The notes beneath the pieces are model-generated. The model worked only from the letters and a program-made list of their open reading frames with translations. It had not been told where the DNA came from and made no database searches. Positions 26,189-35,689 of a stretch of DNA of 64,000 nucleotides are shown here, piece after piece. Source of the stretch: Lachnospira rogosae (GTDB lineage: Bacteria; Bacillota; Clostridia; Lachnospirales; Lachnospiraceae); contig NZ_JBBMER010000010.1 of the NCBI RefSeq assembly GCF_040096455.1, positions 1 to 64,000 on the forward strand, in the 5' to 3' direction. The position numbers and the translations under genes were made by a program. Within the stretch, counting starts at the first letter, position 1. The number at the start of each line of letters is the position of its first letter.

Positions 26189-26953
26189 ATGCCTAATATA
26201 TTAATTGTAGAAGATGATATAAATATTAATAACCTTCTTTGTGAGGTGCTTATGAAGGCTGGTTATACGTGTGAACAGGCATTTTCAGGAACAGAAGCAA
26301 AGCTGCTTCTTAATATAAAAGAAAAGGCTTATACGCTTGTACTGCTTGACTTAATGCTGCCTGGTGCAAGTGGTGAAGAGGTTTTAAAAGAAATAAGAAA
26401 ACATGGAAGGCTTCCGGTGATTGTGCTGACTGCAAAGGATAGTATAGATGATAAAATCGGAGTGCTGACGGACGGAGCAGATGATTATATAACAAAGCCC
26501 TTTGAGATTAGAGAGGTACTGGCACGTATTCAGGTGCAGCTTCGTCATATAGAGGTGGAAACAAAAGGTGCAGCAGAGGTGGAAACGAAGGTAGAAGCAG
26601 AGGCAGAAACAGAAGTAAAAACAAAGGCTGGTATACAAAAAGGACAAGGCAGCGGAAGGCTTGAGTTCAGGGATATGGTGCTTACACGCTCTACCTTTGA
26701 GGTAAGTATCGGTGGCAGGGTGCTTCCTAAGATTACAAAACAGGAATTCGCAATACTGGAATTACTGCTTAAAAACCCGAAGCAGGTGTTTAGCAAGGAG
26801 GATATATTCGAATATGCGTGGGATGAGCCATATATGGGTGAAACAAAGACTCTTGATGTGCATATAAGCAATATCAGGAAGAAAATAAAGACCGTTACAT
26901 CTGATGAATATATAGAAACAATCTGGGGGATTGGATATCGCCTGCATGAATAA
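26189..26953 (+). CDS. OmpR-family response regulator with expanded linker
   Basis: 254-aa regulator. The receiver domain (1-118) has the acidic pair at residues 9-10, phosphoacceptor D54 in LVLLDLMLP, and K in TKPFE. The winged-helix output domain (about 155-254) ends with DVHISNIRKKI and IWGIGYRLHE. Between them lies an unusual Glu/Thr/Lys/Val repeat linker of about 30 residues. It leads a regulator-ATPase-permease-kinase cassette of the kind that senses and resists antimicrobial peptides, and probably regulates that cassette. Confidence 0.92.
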   Translation: MPNILIVEDDININNLLCEVLMKAGYTCEQAFSGTEAKLLLNIKEKAYTLVLLDLMLPGASGEEVLKEIRKHGRLPVIVLTAKDSIDDKIGVLTDGADDYITKPFEIREVLARIQVQLRHIEVETKGAAEVETKVEAEAETEVKTKAGIQKGQGSGRLEFRDMVLTRSTFEVSIGGRVLPKITKQEFAILELLLKNPKQVFSKEDIFEYAWDEPYMGETKTLDVHISNIRKKIKTVTSDEYIETIWGIGYRLHE

Positions 26954-27037
26954 TTTACTCTTTTTTTACTATTTATTTGCGATTGATTAGGATTTATTTT
27001 TTATGATAAGAGCAGTTAAGAAAAGGAGGAAAAAGCT

Positions 27038-27955
27038 TTGAGTGAATTATTATTGCAGACAAGGAATCTGACTAAGCAGTATGGCAGACACAGGGCGGTT
27101 GATGATGTAAATATGCACATTAAAAAGGGTGCGATATATGGCTTTATTGGAAGAAATGGAGCCGGTAAAACGACCTGTCTTAAGATGATTAGCGGATTGT
27201 CAACACCGTCTTATGGCGAAATAGAAATGTTTGGGTATAAGGGAAAGGACTTACAAAAGGTACGTTCAAGAGTAGGGTGTCTTATAGAAGCTCCCGGACT
27301 TTATGGCAATATGTCGGCATATGACAATCTGAACATTAAATGTAAGCTTACAGGGATTAAGAAAAAAGGATATATAGATGAGCTGTTAAAAACAGTGGGC
27401 CTTGATACTGTTGGAGAAAAGAAAACAAAGCATTATTCGCTTGGAATGAAGCAGCGCTTAGGAATTGCTCTTGCACTTGTAGGCGAGCCTGACCTGCTTA
27501 TTCTTGATGAGCCGATTAATGGACTTGATCCGCAGGGAATAGTGGAGGTGCGTGAAACCATCCAGAAGCTTGCTAAGGAGCGAGGTATGACAATATGTAT
27601 TTCAAGTCATATTCTGGAGGAATTATCAAAGATTGCTACAGATTATGGCATTATTCATAATGGATGCCTTGTGCAGGAGCTTACAAGAGAAGAGCTTATG
27701 AAAAAATGCAGTGAGCGTATAGAGCTTACACTTGATAATCCTAAGCAGGCTATTCCTGTGCTTGATGATATGGGCTTTAGCAGCTATCAGGTTATAGATA
27801 AAGAACATATTCATATATTTGAAAGACTGGGAGAAAGTGCCAGGCTGAATATGGAGCTTGCAAAGGCGGGAATTCCAGTTAAGGGAATATCTATTACAAG
27901 TGAAGAACTTGAGAATTATTTCTTAAGGCTTACAGGGGGTGACAATCGTGCTTAA
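27038..27955 (+). CDS. ABC transporter ATPase, antimicrobial-peptide type
   Basis: 305-aa ATPase of the BcrA/lantibiotic-immunity kind. Walker A is GRNGAGKTT, signature SLGMKQRLG, Walker B LLILDEPINGLD. The C-terminal 80 residues form the domain typical of bacitracin-type exporters. Translation starts with TTG at 27038, with a perfect AAGGAGG 9 nt upstream. It overlaps the permease gene. Confidence 0.92.
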   Translation: MSELLLQTRNLTKQYGRHRAVDDVNMHIKKGAIYGFIGRNGAGKTTCLKMISGLSTPSYGEIEMFGYKGKDLQKVRSRVGCLIEAPGLYGNMSAYDNLNIKCKLTGIKKKGYIDELLKTVGLDTVGEKKTKHYSLGMKQRLGIALALVGEPDLLILDEPINGLDPQGIVEVRETIQKLAKERGMTICISSHILEELSKIATDYGIIHNGCLVQELTREELMKKCSERIELTLDNPKQAIPVLDDMGFSSYQVIDKEHIHIFERLGESARLNMELAKAGIPVKGISITSEELENYFLRLTGGDNRA

Positions 27956-28886
27956 TATGATAAAGATGGATGTATACAGAATGTTTCGTACAAAGAGTAT
28001 GTATGTAATATGGATTATATTGCTGGCATCAGCACTGCTTACCTCATTTCTTTCAAAAATAGATTATGATGCAGTTAATAAAGAGTGGGAGAGGCAGCAG
28101 GCAGTAGAAAGTCAGACAGATATAGATGGTCAGACAGTTGATGTGGTAAATGCACAAGACATAGAGGAACAACAGGCAGATAACAGCAACAAGGAACAGC
28201 TTTCGCAGCAGAATACAGATAATGTCAATATTGGTATGAGTGTGGAATTACCTACGGAGCCAGGGAAGAAGGTTACGGTAATGGATGTTTTCTTTTCTAA
28301 TGCACAGGGAAAGTTTTATGCACTTTTTCTTGTAATATTTGCGGTTATGTTTGCAACAGCAGATATTAAGAGCGGTTATATTAAGAATATTGGTGGACAG
28401 GTGTCACAAAGGGGGATGCTTATTGTTTCAAGGGCAGTTGCGCTTGCCTTATTTACAGCAATTACCTTTGCAGGGATATTTGTATTCCAGGCAGCAGCGA
28501 ATATGCTTGCGTTTAAATGTGTGGTGTGGGGTAACTGGAAAGAGATTATACCTTATTTCTTAACAGAACTTATGCTTCATTATGCGTTTGTGTTAATATG
28601 TATGGCGATAGCAGTTATAATTAAGAATAATGTTATAAGCATGACATTATCGGTATGTCTTACCATGAATATAATGAGCATTGTGTATGCCCTTATAGAT
28701 TATGTGGGCAATAGAGTGGGACTTCATAACTTCAATATATATAAGTATACAGTAACTGGAAGGATGGCAATGCTTCCTATGAATGCAGGCAGGGACGATG
28801 TTATTAGTTCAATGTGTGTGGCAGCCACATTTATTGTTATAATGCTGTCATTAAGCAGTTATATTTTTCAGAAAAGGGATATTTAG
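27948..28886 (+). CDS. ABC-2-type permease
   Basis: About 312 aa. One membrane helix near the N-terminus is followed by a Gln/Asp/Asn-rich outside loop of about 90 residues and five further helices. This matches small ABC-2 permeases of bacteriocin-immunity exporters. I choose GTG 27948, 5-6 nt after GGGGGTGA; GTG 27939 or ATG 27957 remain possible. It overlaps the ATPase stop by 8 nt, and the kinase gene begins 3 nt after it. Confidence 0.85.
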   Translation: MLNMIKMDVYRMFRTKSMYVIWIILLASALLTSFLSKIDYDAVNKEWERQQAVESQTDIDGQTVDVVNAQDIEEQQADNSNKEQLSQQNTDNVNIGMSVELPTEPGKKVTVMDVFFSNAQGKFYALFLVIFAVMFATADIKSGYIKNIGGQVSQRGMLIVSRAVALALFTAITFAGIFVFQAAANMLAFKCVVWGNWKEIIPYFLTELMLHYAFVLICMAIAVIIKNNVISMTLSVCLTMNIMSIVYALIDYVGNRVGLHNFNIYKYTVTGRMAMLPMNAGRDDVISSMCVAATFIVIMLSLSSYIFQKRDI

Positions 28887-28889
28887 AGA

Positions 28890-29789
28890 ATGAGGATTAT
28901 TATTGGAATATTAGCAGTAATAATTATTATACAGGCATTTATTATGTGGAAATACCAGCGGCAGATTAAGGACATCTGCCGCCAGTTGTCGTTTCTTATG
29001 GAACATGATAGTAACAAGCTGATTCAACGTGAAATAGATATGGGAGGAATAGGTGAGCTTTCAGATAAATTGAATGAACTACTTGACCTGCGTAAAAAAG
29101 AAAGAAACGAGTACAGAAAAAAAGAAGAGCTGATAGCAGACACATATACTAATCTTTCACACGATATAAGGACACCGCTTACATCGCTGGATGGGTATTT
29201 CCAGCTTATAGAGGAATGTGACAATATAGATGACCAGAGGAGATATCTTGATATAATCAGAGAAAGGCTTAACAGCCTCAATGAAATGCTGGAGGAACTT
29301 TTTACATTCACTAAGCTGAAAAATGATTCGTATAAGCTGGAGCTTACGGATTGTTGTATGAACAGAATATTAAAAGAAACTGTCTTTTCTTATTATGATG
29401 AATGGAAGAAGCAGGGCATCTGCCCGGATATTAGTATTACTGAGGAAATGCTGTATATATCAGGTAATAAGCAGGGCTTAAGGAGAGTTATACAGAATGT
29501 CATAAAAAATGGTCTTGATCATGGGGAAAAGAATATAAGTATCAAGCTTACCCGTGAGGATAATCACGCCTTGCTTAAAATCAGCAATTATACAGAACAT
29601 CCTGAAAATATTGACTTAAGCCATGTGTTTGAGCGTTTTTATAAAGCGGATGTTGCAAGAGGCAGAGCCTCAACCGGACTGGGTTTATCTATTGCAAAAG
29701 AGCTTGTGGAGCGTATGAATGGAGATATAAGTGCAAGAATACAGGGAAATGATTTTATTATTGAGATAAAAGTTCCGCTTGTGGTATAA
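28890..29789 (+). CDS. Sensor histidine kinase
   Basis: 299-aa kinase with a single N-terminal membrane helix (about 3-19) and almost no outside domain. The H box is NLSHDIRTPLTSL with H91. The ATPase domain has an N-box with NVIKNGLDHG and the G box TGLGLSIAKELVERM. The absence of a sensing domain suggests that the signal is read in the membrane or through the adjacent ABC transporter, as in Bce-like systems; that is inference. It pairs with the OmpR-type regulator of the same operon. Confidence 0.92.
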   Translation: MRIIIGILAVIIIIQAFIMWKYQRQIKDICRQLSFLMEHDSNKLIQREIDMGGIGELSDKLNELLDLRKKERNEYRKKEELIADTYTNLSHDIRTPLTSLDGYFQLIEECDNIDDQRRYLDIIRERLNSLNEMLEELFTFTKLKNDSYKLELTDCCMNRILKETVFSYYDEWKKQGICPDISITEEMLYISGNKQGLRRVIQNVIKNGLDHGEKNISIKLTREDNHALLKISNYTEHPENIDLSHVFERFYKADVARGRASTGLGLSIAKELVERMNGDISARIQGNDFIIEIKVPLVV

Positions 29790-29812
29790 CGAACACAATA
29801 GTGCTCATCTTA

Positions 29813-29832
29813 AAAGTTCCTTACGGAACTTT
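29813..29832 (+). other. Hairpin after the kinase operon
   Basis: AAAGTTCC and GGAACTTT form an 8-bp stem with loop TTAC. No T tract follows, so it may be a weak or processed 3' end. Confidence 0.5.
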
Positions 29833-29873
29833 GTATGTGCGCTGAAAAGCTGTGCAAATATTGTGGTATAATA

Positions 29874-29882
29874 TGTATGAAA
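29874..29882 (+). promoter_or_regulatory. Extended -10 promoter of the diguanylate cyclase gene
   Basis: TGGTATAAT is a perfect extended -10 box. No good -35 is seen, as expected for this class. It leaves a leader of about 150 nt before the ATG at 30043, AT-rich and otherwise featureless. Confidence 0.6.
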
Positions 29883-30042
29883 AAATAATAAAAATATTAT
29901 ACTACGCATTGATAAAAAAATAACAAAGTGATATAAATGTAAAAGAAACAGGGGCTGTTACGGAGAAATTATATATAGAATATGCTGATTCGTTTAATGA
30001 ATGGGGAATACTACAAGTTCAATAATAAAGGGAGACATGCGC

Positions 30043-31398
30043 ATGAAAAATATAAAAGAAATAGGGGATTTTTTTATAAATCTGAATGAATATGTATATG
30101 CAACAGATATAGAAACCAATGAGATTGTATATATGAATCATAAAGCATTGGAAGCGTATGGCTTGGAATCAATAGAGGATATAAAAGGCCTGAAGTGCTA
30201 TGAGGTATTACAAAAAGCTTCTGTTAAATGTGGAATGTGCAACAACAGCAGGCTTCTGCCTGGAGCCTTTGATGAATGGCGTTATTATAATCCTGTATTA
30301 GATAAGTATATGATAATAAAGGATACACTGATAGAGGGCGAAGGGAACAGAAAGTACAGGCTGGAAATAGGCATAGATATAAGTGAGGAGCTTGCACAGG
30401 ATAAGCTTATCCAGAAGTATAGAGAAACTGAGGCTCTTGTCAATGAGGGCTTAAGAGTGGCACTTGCAGCAGATACACCTGATGAAACGATAAGCACACT
30501 TCTTGGGTATATAGGTAAAGCACTTAGTGGAGAAAGAACCTATATATTTGAAAAGAATATATATGGAAGAGATGATAATACATATGAGTGGACGGCAGAG
30601 GGAATAAGTCCGAAGAAGGATAATCTTCAGAATCTGCCGCCAGAGGTATGTGCTAACTGGTATAAGTGTTTTGAAAAAGGCGGAAACATCGTAATTCAGG
30701 ATATTGAAGAAATAAAGGATAGTGATCCCCTGCAATATGATAATTTAAAAAGACAAGGTGTTCATTCAATAATTGCAATTCCTATATATAACGAAGGAAA
30801 TGTTGTTGCATTTATGGGAATAGGCAATCCGCCACTGCTTACACTTAAATATGCCTTAAGTATACTTGAGATTATGGGAGCTTTTATTATATCGTGTATA
30901 AAGCGCAGGAATACGATAAGAAAGCTTGAGAATATGAGCTATAAGGATGCCCTGACTAATATAGGAAACCGCTTTGCAATGAGTGCATGTGTAGATAATA
31001 TAGATAAAAAACAAAGTATAGGCGTTGTATATTGTGATGTTACAGGACTTAAGTATGTGAATGATACGATGGGACACGAGGCTGGTGACAGACTTATTCT
31101 AAATGCATGTGCATGTCTTACGGATGTGTTTGGAGAAGATAGGGTGTTCCGTATAGGTGGTGATGAATTCCTTGTAATCTGTACACAGATAGACGAGAAT
31201 ACATTAATAAAGCATATAACAGAGTTAAAAGAACTAATGAAAGAGCGTTCTGTGAATATGGCAGCCGGTGTTATCTGGAGGGAGAACGTAATAACAGGCT
31301 TTGATGAAATGCTGCGTGAATCTGAGGAACGGATGTATGCTGATAAAGCACAATATTATAAAGAAAAAGGTGTTGAACGCAGAAAAGGACGGGCATAG
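30043..31398 (+). CDS. Diguanylate cyclase with PAS and GAF domains
   Basis: 451-aa cytoplasmic enzyme that makes c-di-GMP. A PAS domain (about 1-110, with CGMCNN and the PAC-like end YRLEIGIDISEE) is followed by a GAF domain (about 130-280) and a GGDEF domain (about 295-450). The catalytic motif RIGGDEF is intact near residue 372. The RxxD inhibitory site five residues before it is missing, so simple product inhibition is unlikely. The start at ATG 30043 is set by GGGAG 8 nt upstream. No membrane segment is present. It stands alone. Confidence 0.92.
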   Translation: MKNIKEIGDFFINLNEYVYATDIETNEIVYMNHKALEAYGLESIEDIKGLKCYEVLQKASVKCGMCNNSRLLPGAFDEWRYYNPVLDKYMIIKDTLIEGEGNRKYRLEIGIDISEELAQDKLIQKYRETEALVNEGLRVALAADTPDETISTLLGYIGKALSGERTYIFEKNIYGRDDNTYEWTAEGISPKKDNLQNLPPEVCANWYKCFEKGGNIVIQDIEEIKDSDPLQYDNLKRQGVHSIIAIPIYNEGNVVAFMGIGNPPLLTLKYALSILEIMGAFIISCIKRRNTIRKLENMSYKDALTNIGNRFAMSACVDNIDKKQSIGVVYCDVTGLKYVNDTMGHEAGDRLILNACACLTDVFGEDRVFRIGGDEFLVICTQIDENTLIKHITELKELMKERSVNMAAGVIWRENVITGFDEMLRESEERMYADKAQYYKEKGVERRKGRA

Positions 31399-31474
31399 CA
31401 GGACTAAAGCAATACATGTAACACAATAACAGGAAATTTTGTGATAAATTATAATAAATAATACAGCTTAATTA

Positions 31475-31503
31475 TTGACATTTTAAGATCAATTATATAC
31501 AAT
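31475..31503 (+). promoter_or_regulatory. Promoter of ileS
   Basis: -35 TTGACA (31475-31480), 17-nt spacer, -10 TACAAT (31498-31503). It starts the T-box leader. Confidence 0.85.
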
Positions 31504-31509
31504 CACATT

Positions 31510-31790
31510 ATCTGCGATGACGAAGACAGTAGATTATGAAAGAAAGCAATAGCGAGCCGGGAGGGTGGAAGCCGGTGTGAGTAGAGCATAGTTGAATATC
31601 ACTTCCAAGCATCCTTGCAGAACTTTGTAGTATGATATTATTGGTAAAATTATGGATGGTATTATATTACGAAAAGTAAGTAAGGACGGTAATCCTACCG
31701 TTACAAGGGACGCATATGATGGTATGTCGTAATTGATATAGGTTAAGTTGATTCAGCCCCTGTCGTATTACGGCAGGGGCTTTTTTGCAT
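31510..31790 (+). promoter_or_regulatory. T-box leader, isoleucine specific
   Basis: The stem I landmark GCGAGCCGGGAGGGTGGAA is followed by the specifier loop GAATATCAC with codon ATC (31598-31600), an isoleucine codon. A T-box-like stretch with TGGT, the complement of an ACCA tRNA end, lies near 31720. A strong terminator AGCCCCTG/CAGGGGCT followed by TTTTTT (about 31755-31787) ends the leader. Uncharged tRNA-Ile should favour the antiterminator and turn on ileS. The T-box sequence itself departs from the usual consensus. Confidence 0.9.
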
Positions 31791-31871
31791 ATGTAACGAC
31801 ATTTGTTACAGCACCAATAAAGCAAGCTGATATCGTTACGATTAAGTAAATGATTTGAAAGGAGTAACACA

Positions 31872-34800
31872 ATGGTATACGAGAAAGTTTCATCAGATAT
31901 GAATTTCGTAGACAGAGAAAAACAGGTCGAAAAGTTCTGGAAGGATAATGATATATTCCAGAAGAGTATTGATAACCGCAAGAAGGGGGAGACATATACA
32001 TTTTATGATGGACCTCCTACAGCTAATGGTAAGCCACATATCGGACATGTTCTTACAAGAGTTATAAAGGATATGATTCCAAGATATAGAACAATGAAGG
32101 GTTATATGGTTCCACGTAAGGCCGGCTGGGATACACACGGACTTCCAGTTGAGCTTGAGCTTGAGAAGGAATTAGGTCTTGACGGCAAGGAACAGATTGA
32201 AGAGTATGGTCTTGAGCCATTCATCAAGAAATGTAAGGAAAGCGTATGGAAATACAAGGGTATGTGGGAAGATTTCTCATCTACAGTTGGTTTCTGGGCT
32301 GATATGGATAATCCATACATCACATATGATGATAACTTCATCGAGTCTGAATGGTGGGCTTTAAAGCAGATATGGGATAAGGGTCTTTTATACAAGGGCT
32401 TTAAGATTGTTCCTTACTGCCCACGTTGTGGAACACCACTTTCATCACACGAAGTAGCACAGGGTTATAAGGCTGTTAAGGAGCGTTCGGCAGTAGTACG
32501 TTTCAAGTGTGTAGGTGAAGATGCATATTTCCTTGCATGGACAACAACACCTTGGACACTTCCATCTAACGTGGCACTCTGCGTTAACCCAGAAGAAACA
32601 TACGTTAAAGTTAAGGCAGCAGATGGCTATACTTACTATATGGCAGAAGCACTTCTTGATAAGGTACTTGGTGGACTTGCAGTTAAGGCAGGTCAGACAG
32701 TTAATGGTACAGCAGTAGAAGAAGGCACAGAAGTAGGTAGCGGTGCAGGCGTTGATTACGAAGTATTAGAAACTTACAAGGGTAAAGACCTTGAATATAA
32801 AGAATATGAGCCATTATATCAGTGTGCGGCAGATGTTGCAGCTAAGCAGCACAAGAAGGGACATTTTGTTACATGTGATGACTATGTAACTATGTCAGAT
32901 GGTACTGGTATCGTTCATATTGCACCAGCATTTGGTGAAGATGATGCCAAGGTTGGACGTAAGTATGACCTTCCATTCGTACAGTTCGTTGACGGAAAGG
33001 GTGAACTTACAAAGGAAACACCATATGCAGGACTTTTCGTTAAGAAGGCAGACCCAGAAGTACTTAAAGACCTTGATAAAGAGGGCAAGTTATTCGATGC
33101 TCCTAAGTTTGAGCATGATTATCCATTCTGCTGGAGATGTGATACACCACTTATCTACTATGCAAGAGAATCATGGTTTATTAAGATGAGTGACCCAGAA
33201 GTTAAGGCTAACTTAATAGCTAATAATAAGACAATCAACTGGATACCAGAAACTATCGGAACTGGACGTTTTGGAGCATGGCTTGAAAATGTTCAGGACT
33301 GGGGAATTTCACGTAACAGATACTGGGGTACTCCTCTTAATATCTGGGTATGTGATGATTGTGGAGAAATGTTATCTATCGGAAGCAAGGCAGAATTAAA
33401 GGAACATTCTGATAACTGTCCAGATGATATCGAGCTTCACAGACCATATATTGATGCTGTTACTTGTACTTGTCCTAAATGTAAGGGCAAGATGAAGAGA
33501 GTTCCAGAAGTTATCGACTGCTGGTTCGACTCAGGTTCAATGCCATTTGCACAGCACCACTATCCATTTGAGAATAAGGAAGTGTTTGAACAGCAGTTCC
33601 CTGCTAAGTTCATTTCAGAAGCCGTTGACCAGACAAGAGGCTGGTTCTACTCACTTCTTGCTATATCAACACTTCTTTTCAATAAAGCACCTTATGAAAA
33701 TGTTATCGTACTTGGTCACGTTCAGGATGCAGATGGACAGAAGATGAGTAAGTCAAAGGGAAATGCTGTTGATCCATTTGATGCATTAAAGAAGCACGGT
33801 GCAGATGCCATCCGCTGGTATTTCTACGAGAATTCAGCACCATGGCTTCCTAACAGATTCCATGACAAGGCTGTTACAGAAGGTCAGAGAAAGTTTATGG
33901 GAACTATCTGGAACACATATGCGTTCTTTGTACTTTATGCTAACATTGATGACTTCGATGCTACTAAGTATACACTTGAGTATGATAAGCTTCCAGTTAT
34001 GGATAAATGGATTCTTTCAAAGCTTAATACTCTTGTTAAGACTGTTGATAACAATCTCGCTAACTACAAGATTACAGAGACAGCAAGAGCACTTGAGGAA
34101 TTTGTAGATGAGCTTTCTAACTGGTATGTAAGAAGATGCCGTGAAAGATTCTGGGCAAAGGGTATGGAGCAGGATAAGATTAATGCTTATATGACTCTTT
34201 ACACAACACTTGTAACACTTTGCAAGACAGCAGCACCTATGATTCCTTTTATGACAGAAAGCATTTACAGAAACCTTGTATGCAGTATAGATAAGACAGC
34301 TCCTATCAGTATCCACCTCTGCGACTTCCCAGAAGTTAAGGAAGAATGGATTGACAAGGAACTTGAAGATAACATGGAAGATGTATTAAATGCTGTTGTT
34401 ATCGGAAGAGCATGCCGTAACTCAACTAATATCAAGAACAGACAGCCAATCGGCAAGCTGTACATCAAGGCTGACTGGAAGTTAAACGAATACTTTACAG
34501 CTATCATAGCAGATGAGCTTAATGTTAAGGAAGTTGAGTATACAGATGATGTAAGAGCATTTACTTCGTACTCATTCAAGCCACAGTTAAAGACACTTGG
34601 ACCAAAGTATGGCAAGCATCTTAATGCTATAAGAACTGCGCTTTCAACACTTGATGGCAATGCAACTATGGATGAGCTTAATACTAAGGGTTCATTTACA
34701 ATCAATGCTGATGGTGAAGATATCGTTCTTGAGAAGGATGATGTTCTTATAGAGATGACTCAGAAGGAAGGTTTTGTAGCAAGTTCTGACAAGGGTATTA

Positions 34801-35090
34801 CAGTTGTTATGGATACTAACCTTACACCAGAGCTTATCGAGGAAGGCTTCGTAAGAGAAATCGTAAGCAAGATTCAGACTATGCGTAAGGATGCTGGATT
34901 TGAGGTTATGGACAAGATTACTGTATATGTAGATGGTAATGACAAGTTAGCAGACCTTATGAAGAAGAATGAAGAACAGATCAAGAGCGTTGTTCTTGCA
35001 AATACTATAGAAACAGGTAAGACAGCAGGCTTCACTAAGGATTGGGATATCAATGGTGAGAAGGTTGTACTTGCAGTTGAGAAGAACTAA
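31872..35090 (+). CDS. ileS: Isoleucyl-tRNA synthetase
   Basis: 1072-aa class I synthetase that charges tRNA-Ile. The HIGH motif is PHIGHVLT (56-59), the KMSKS motif is QKMSKSKGNAV at about 624, and the editing domain lies between. Cysteine pairs in CDDCG and CPKCKGK suggest a zinc site. Length and sequence style (GYMVPRKAGWDTHGLPVE, WFYSLLAIS) fit the longer eukaryote-like type 2 IleRS, which is often less sensitive to mupirocin; this is inferred, not shown. GAAAGGAG precedes the ATG. Confidence 0.96.
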   Translation: MVYEKVSSDMNFVDREKQVEKFWKDNDIFQKSIDNRKKGETYTFYDGPPTANGKPHIGHVLTRVIKDMIPRYRTMKGYMVPRKAGWDTHGLPVELELEKELGLDGKEQIEEYGLEPFIKKCKESVWKYKGMWEDFSSTVGFWADMDNPYITYDDNFIESEWWALKQIWDKGLLYKGFKIVPYCPRCGTPLSSHEVAQGYKAVKERSAVVRFKCVGEDAYFLAWTTTPWTLPSNVALCVNPEETYVKVKAADGYTYYMAEALLDKVLGGLAVKAGQTVNGTAVEEGTEVGSGAGVDYEVLETYKGKDLEYKEYEPLYQCAADVAAKQHKKGHFVTCDDYVTMSDGTGIVHIAPAFGEDDAKVGRKYDLPFVQFVDGKGELTKETPYAGLFVKKADPEVLKDLDKEGKLFDAPKFEHDYPFCWRCDTPLIYYARESWFIKMSDPEVKANLIANNKTINWIPETIGTGRFGAWLENVQDWGISRNRYWGTPLNIWVCDDCGEMLSIGSKAELKEHSDNCPDDIELHRPYIDAVTCTCPKCKGKMKRVPEVIDCWFDSGSMPFAQHHYPFENKEVFEQQFPAKFISEAVDQTRGWFYSLLAISTLLFNKAPYENVIVLGHVQDADGQKMSKSKGNAVDPFDALKKHGADAIRWYFYENSAPWLPNRFHDKAVTEGQRKFMGTIWNTYAFFVLYANIDDFDATKYTLEYDKLPVMDKWILSKLNTLVKTVDNNLANYKITETARALEEFVDELSNWYVRRCRERFWAKGMEQDKINAYMTLYTTLVTLCKTAAPMIPFMTESIYRNLVCSIDKTAPISIHLCDFPEVKEEWIDKELEDNMEDVLNAVVIGRACRNSTNIKNRQPIGKLYIKADWKLNEYFTAIIADELNVKEVEYTDDVRAFTSYSFKPQLKTLGPKYGKHLNAIRTALSTLDGNATMDELNTKGSFTINADGEDIVLEKDDVLIEMTQKEGFVASSDKGITVVMDTNLTPELIEEGFVREIVSKIQTMRKDAGFEVMDKITVYVDGNDKLADLMKKNEEQIKSVVLANTIETGKTAGFTKDWDINGEKVVLAVEKN

Positions 35091-35106
35091 TATAGAACTT
35101 TAATAT

Positions 35107-35150
35107 ATCAGGAGAAAATTACAGTTGTGCGAATTTTCTCCTGATTTTTT
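35107..35150 (+). terminator. ileS terminator
   Basis: ATCAGGAGAAAATT and AATTTTCTCCTGAT form a perfect 14-bp stem followed by TTTTT. Confidence 0.92.
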
Positions 35151-35199
35151 AATATTTACAGTTTTTGGGTTGACGTATAAATATTTGTGAAAATATATA

Positions 35200-35230
35200 T
35201 TGACAAATAAGGTTTAGTGACTTAGACTAA
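35200..35230 (+). promoter_or_regulatory. Promoter and BlaI-type operator, island operon 1
   Basis: -35 TTGACA (35200-35205), 17-nt spacer, -10 TAGACT (35223-35228). A dyad covers the -10: TTAGT (35214-35218) and ACTAA (35226-35230). The 16-bp block 35212-35227 matches the block at 37409-37424 before the second operon. Confidence 0.78.
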
Positions 35231-35266
35231 GGCTATAAATATCAGATAAGAGAGGTGCAGATTAAT

Positions 35267-35620
35267 ATGCAGCCAGTAATATATGAAAGTGAGTATAACT
35301 TCTGTAAGATATTGTGGGAGAATGAACCGGTTAAGAGCACAGAGCTGGTGAGATTATGCAGGGAAAAGCTTGACTGGAAGAAGTCAACCACATATACAGT
35401 TATAAAAAGACTGAGTGACCGCGGAATAATAAAGTCCGAGAATGCAATAGTCACATCTATAATTAAGAAAGAAGATGCACAGTCAATAGAGAGCGTGAAT
35501 ACCATAGATTCAAGATTTGACGGTTCGCTGCCGGAATTTGTGGCGGCTTTTGTTCGTGCAAGGGGGATAACGGACGAGGAAAGACAGGAGATAGTAAGGC
35601 AATTTGGGTTAGATAAATAA
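35267..35620 (+). CDS. BlaI/MecI/CopY-family repressor
   Basis: 117-aa winged-helix repressor. Family marks are VIYESEYNFCKILWENEPVKS, then STTYTVIKRLSDRGII, the recognition helix and wing. It should bind the dyad in its own promoter and in the promoter at 37397, and be inactivated when the neighbouring M56 protease is triggered. ATG 35267 follows AGAGGTG; GTG 35255 is less likely. It forms an operon with the protease. Confidence 0.9.
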   Translation: MQPVIYESEYNFCKILWENEPVKSTELVRLCREKLDWKKSTTYTVIKRLSDRGIIKSENAIVTSIIKKEDAQSIESVNTIDSRFDGSLPEFVAAFVRARGITDEERQEIVRQFGLDK

Positions 35621-35689
35621 CACAATGGGGATTGTGTAAAGTGGAAGGCTTAGGGCAATCCGTATACATCAGTGAGTGGGGGTATACAT

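Noticed and set aside
27038..29789. Bacteriocin biosynthesis cluster
   Set aside because: Regulator, kinase and exporter are present, but there is no precursor peptide or modification enzyme; an immunity or stress cassette is more likely.
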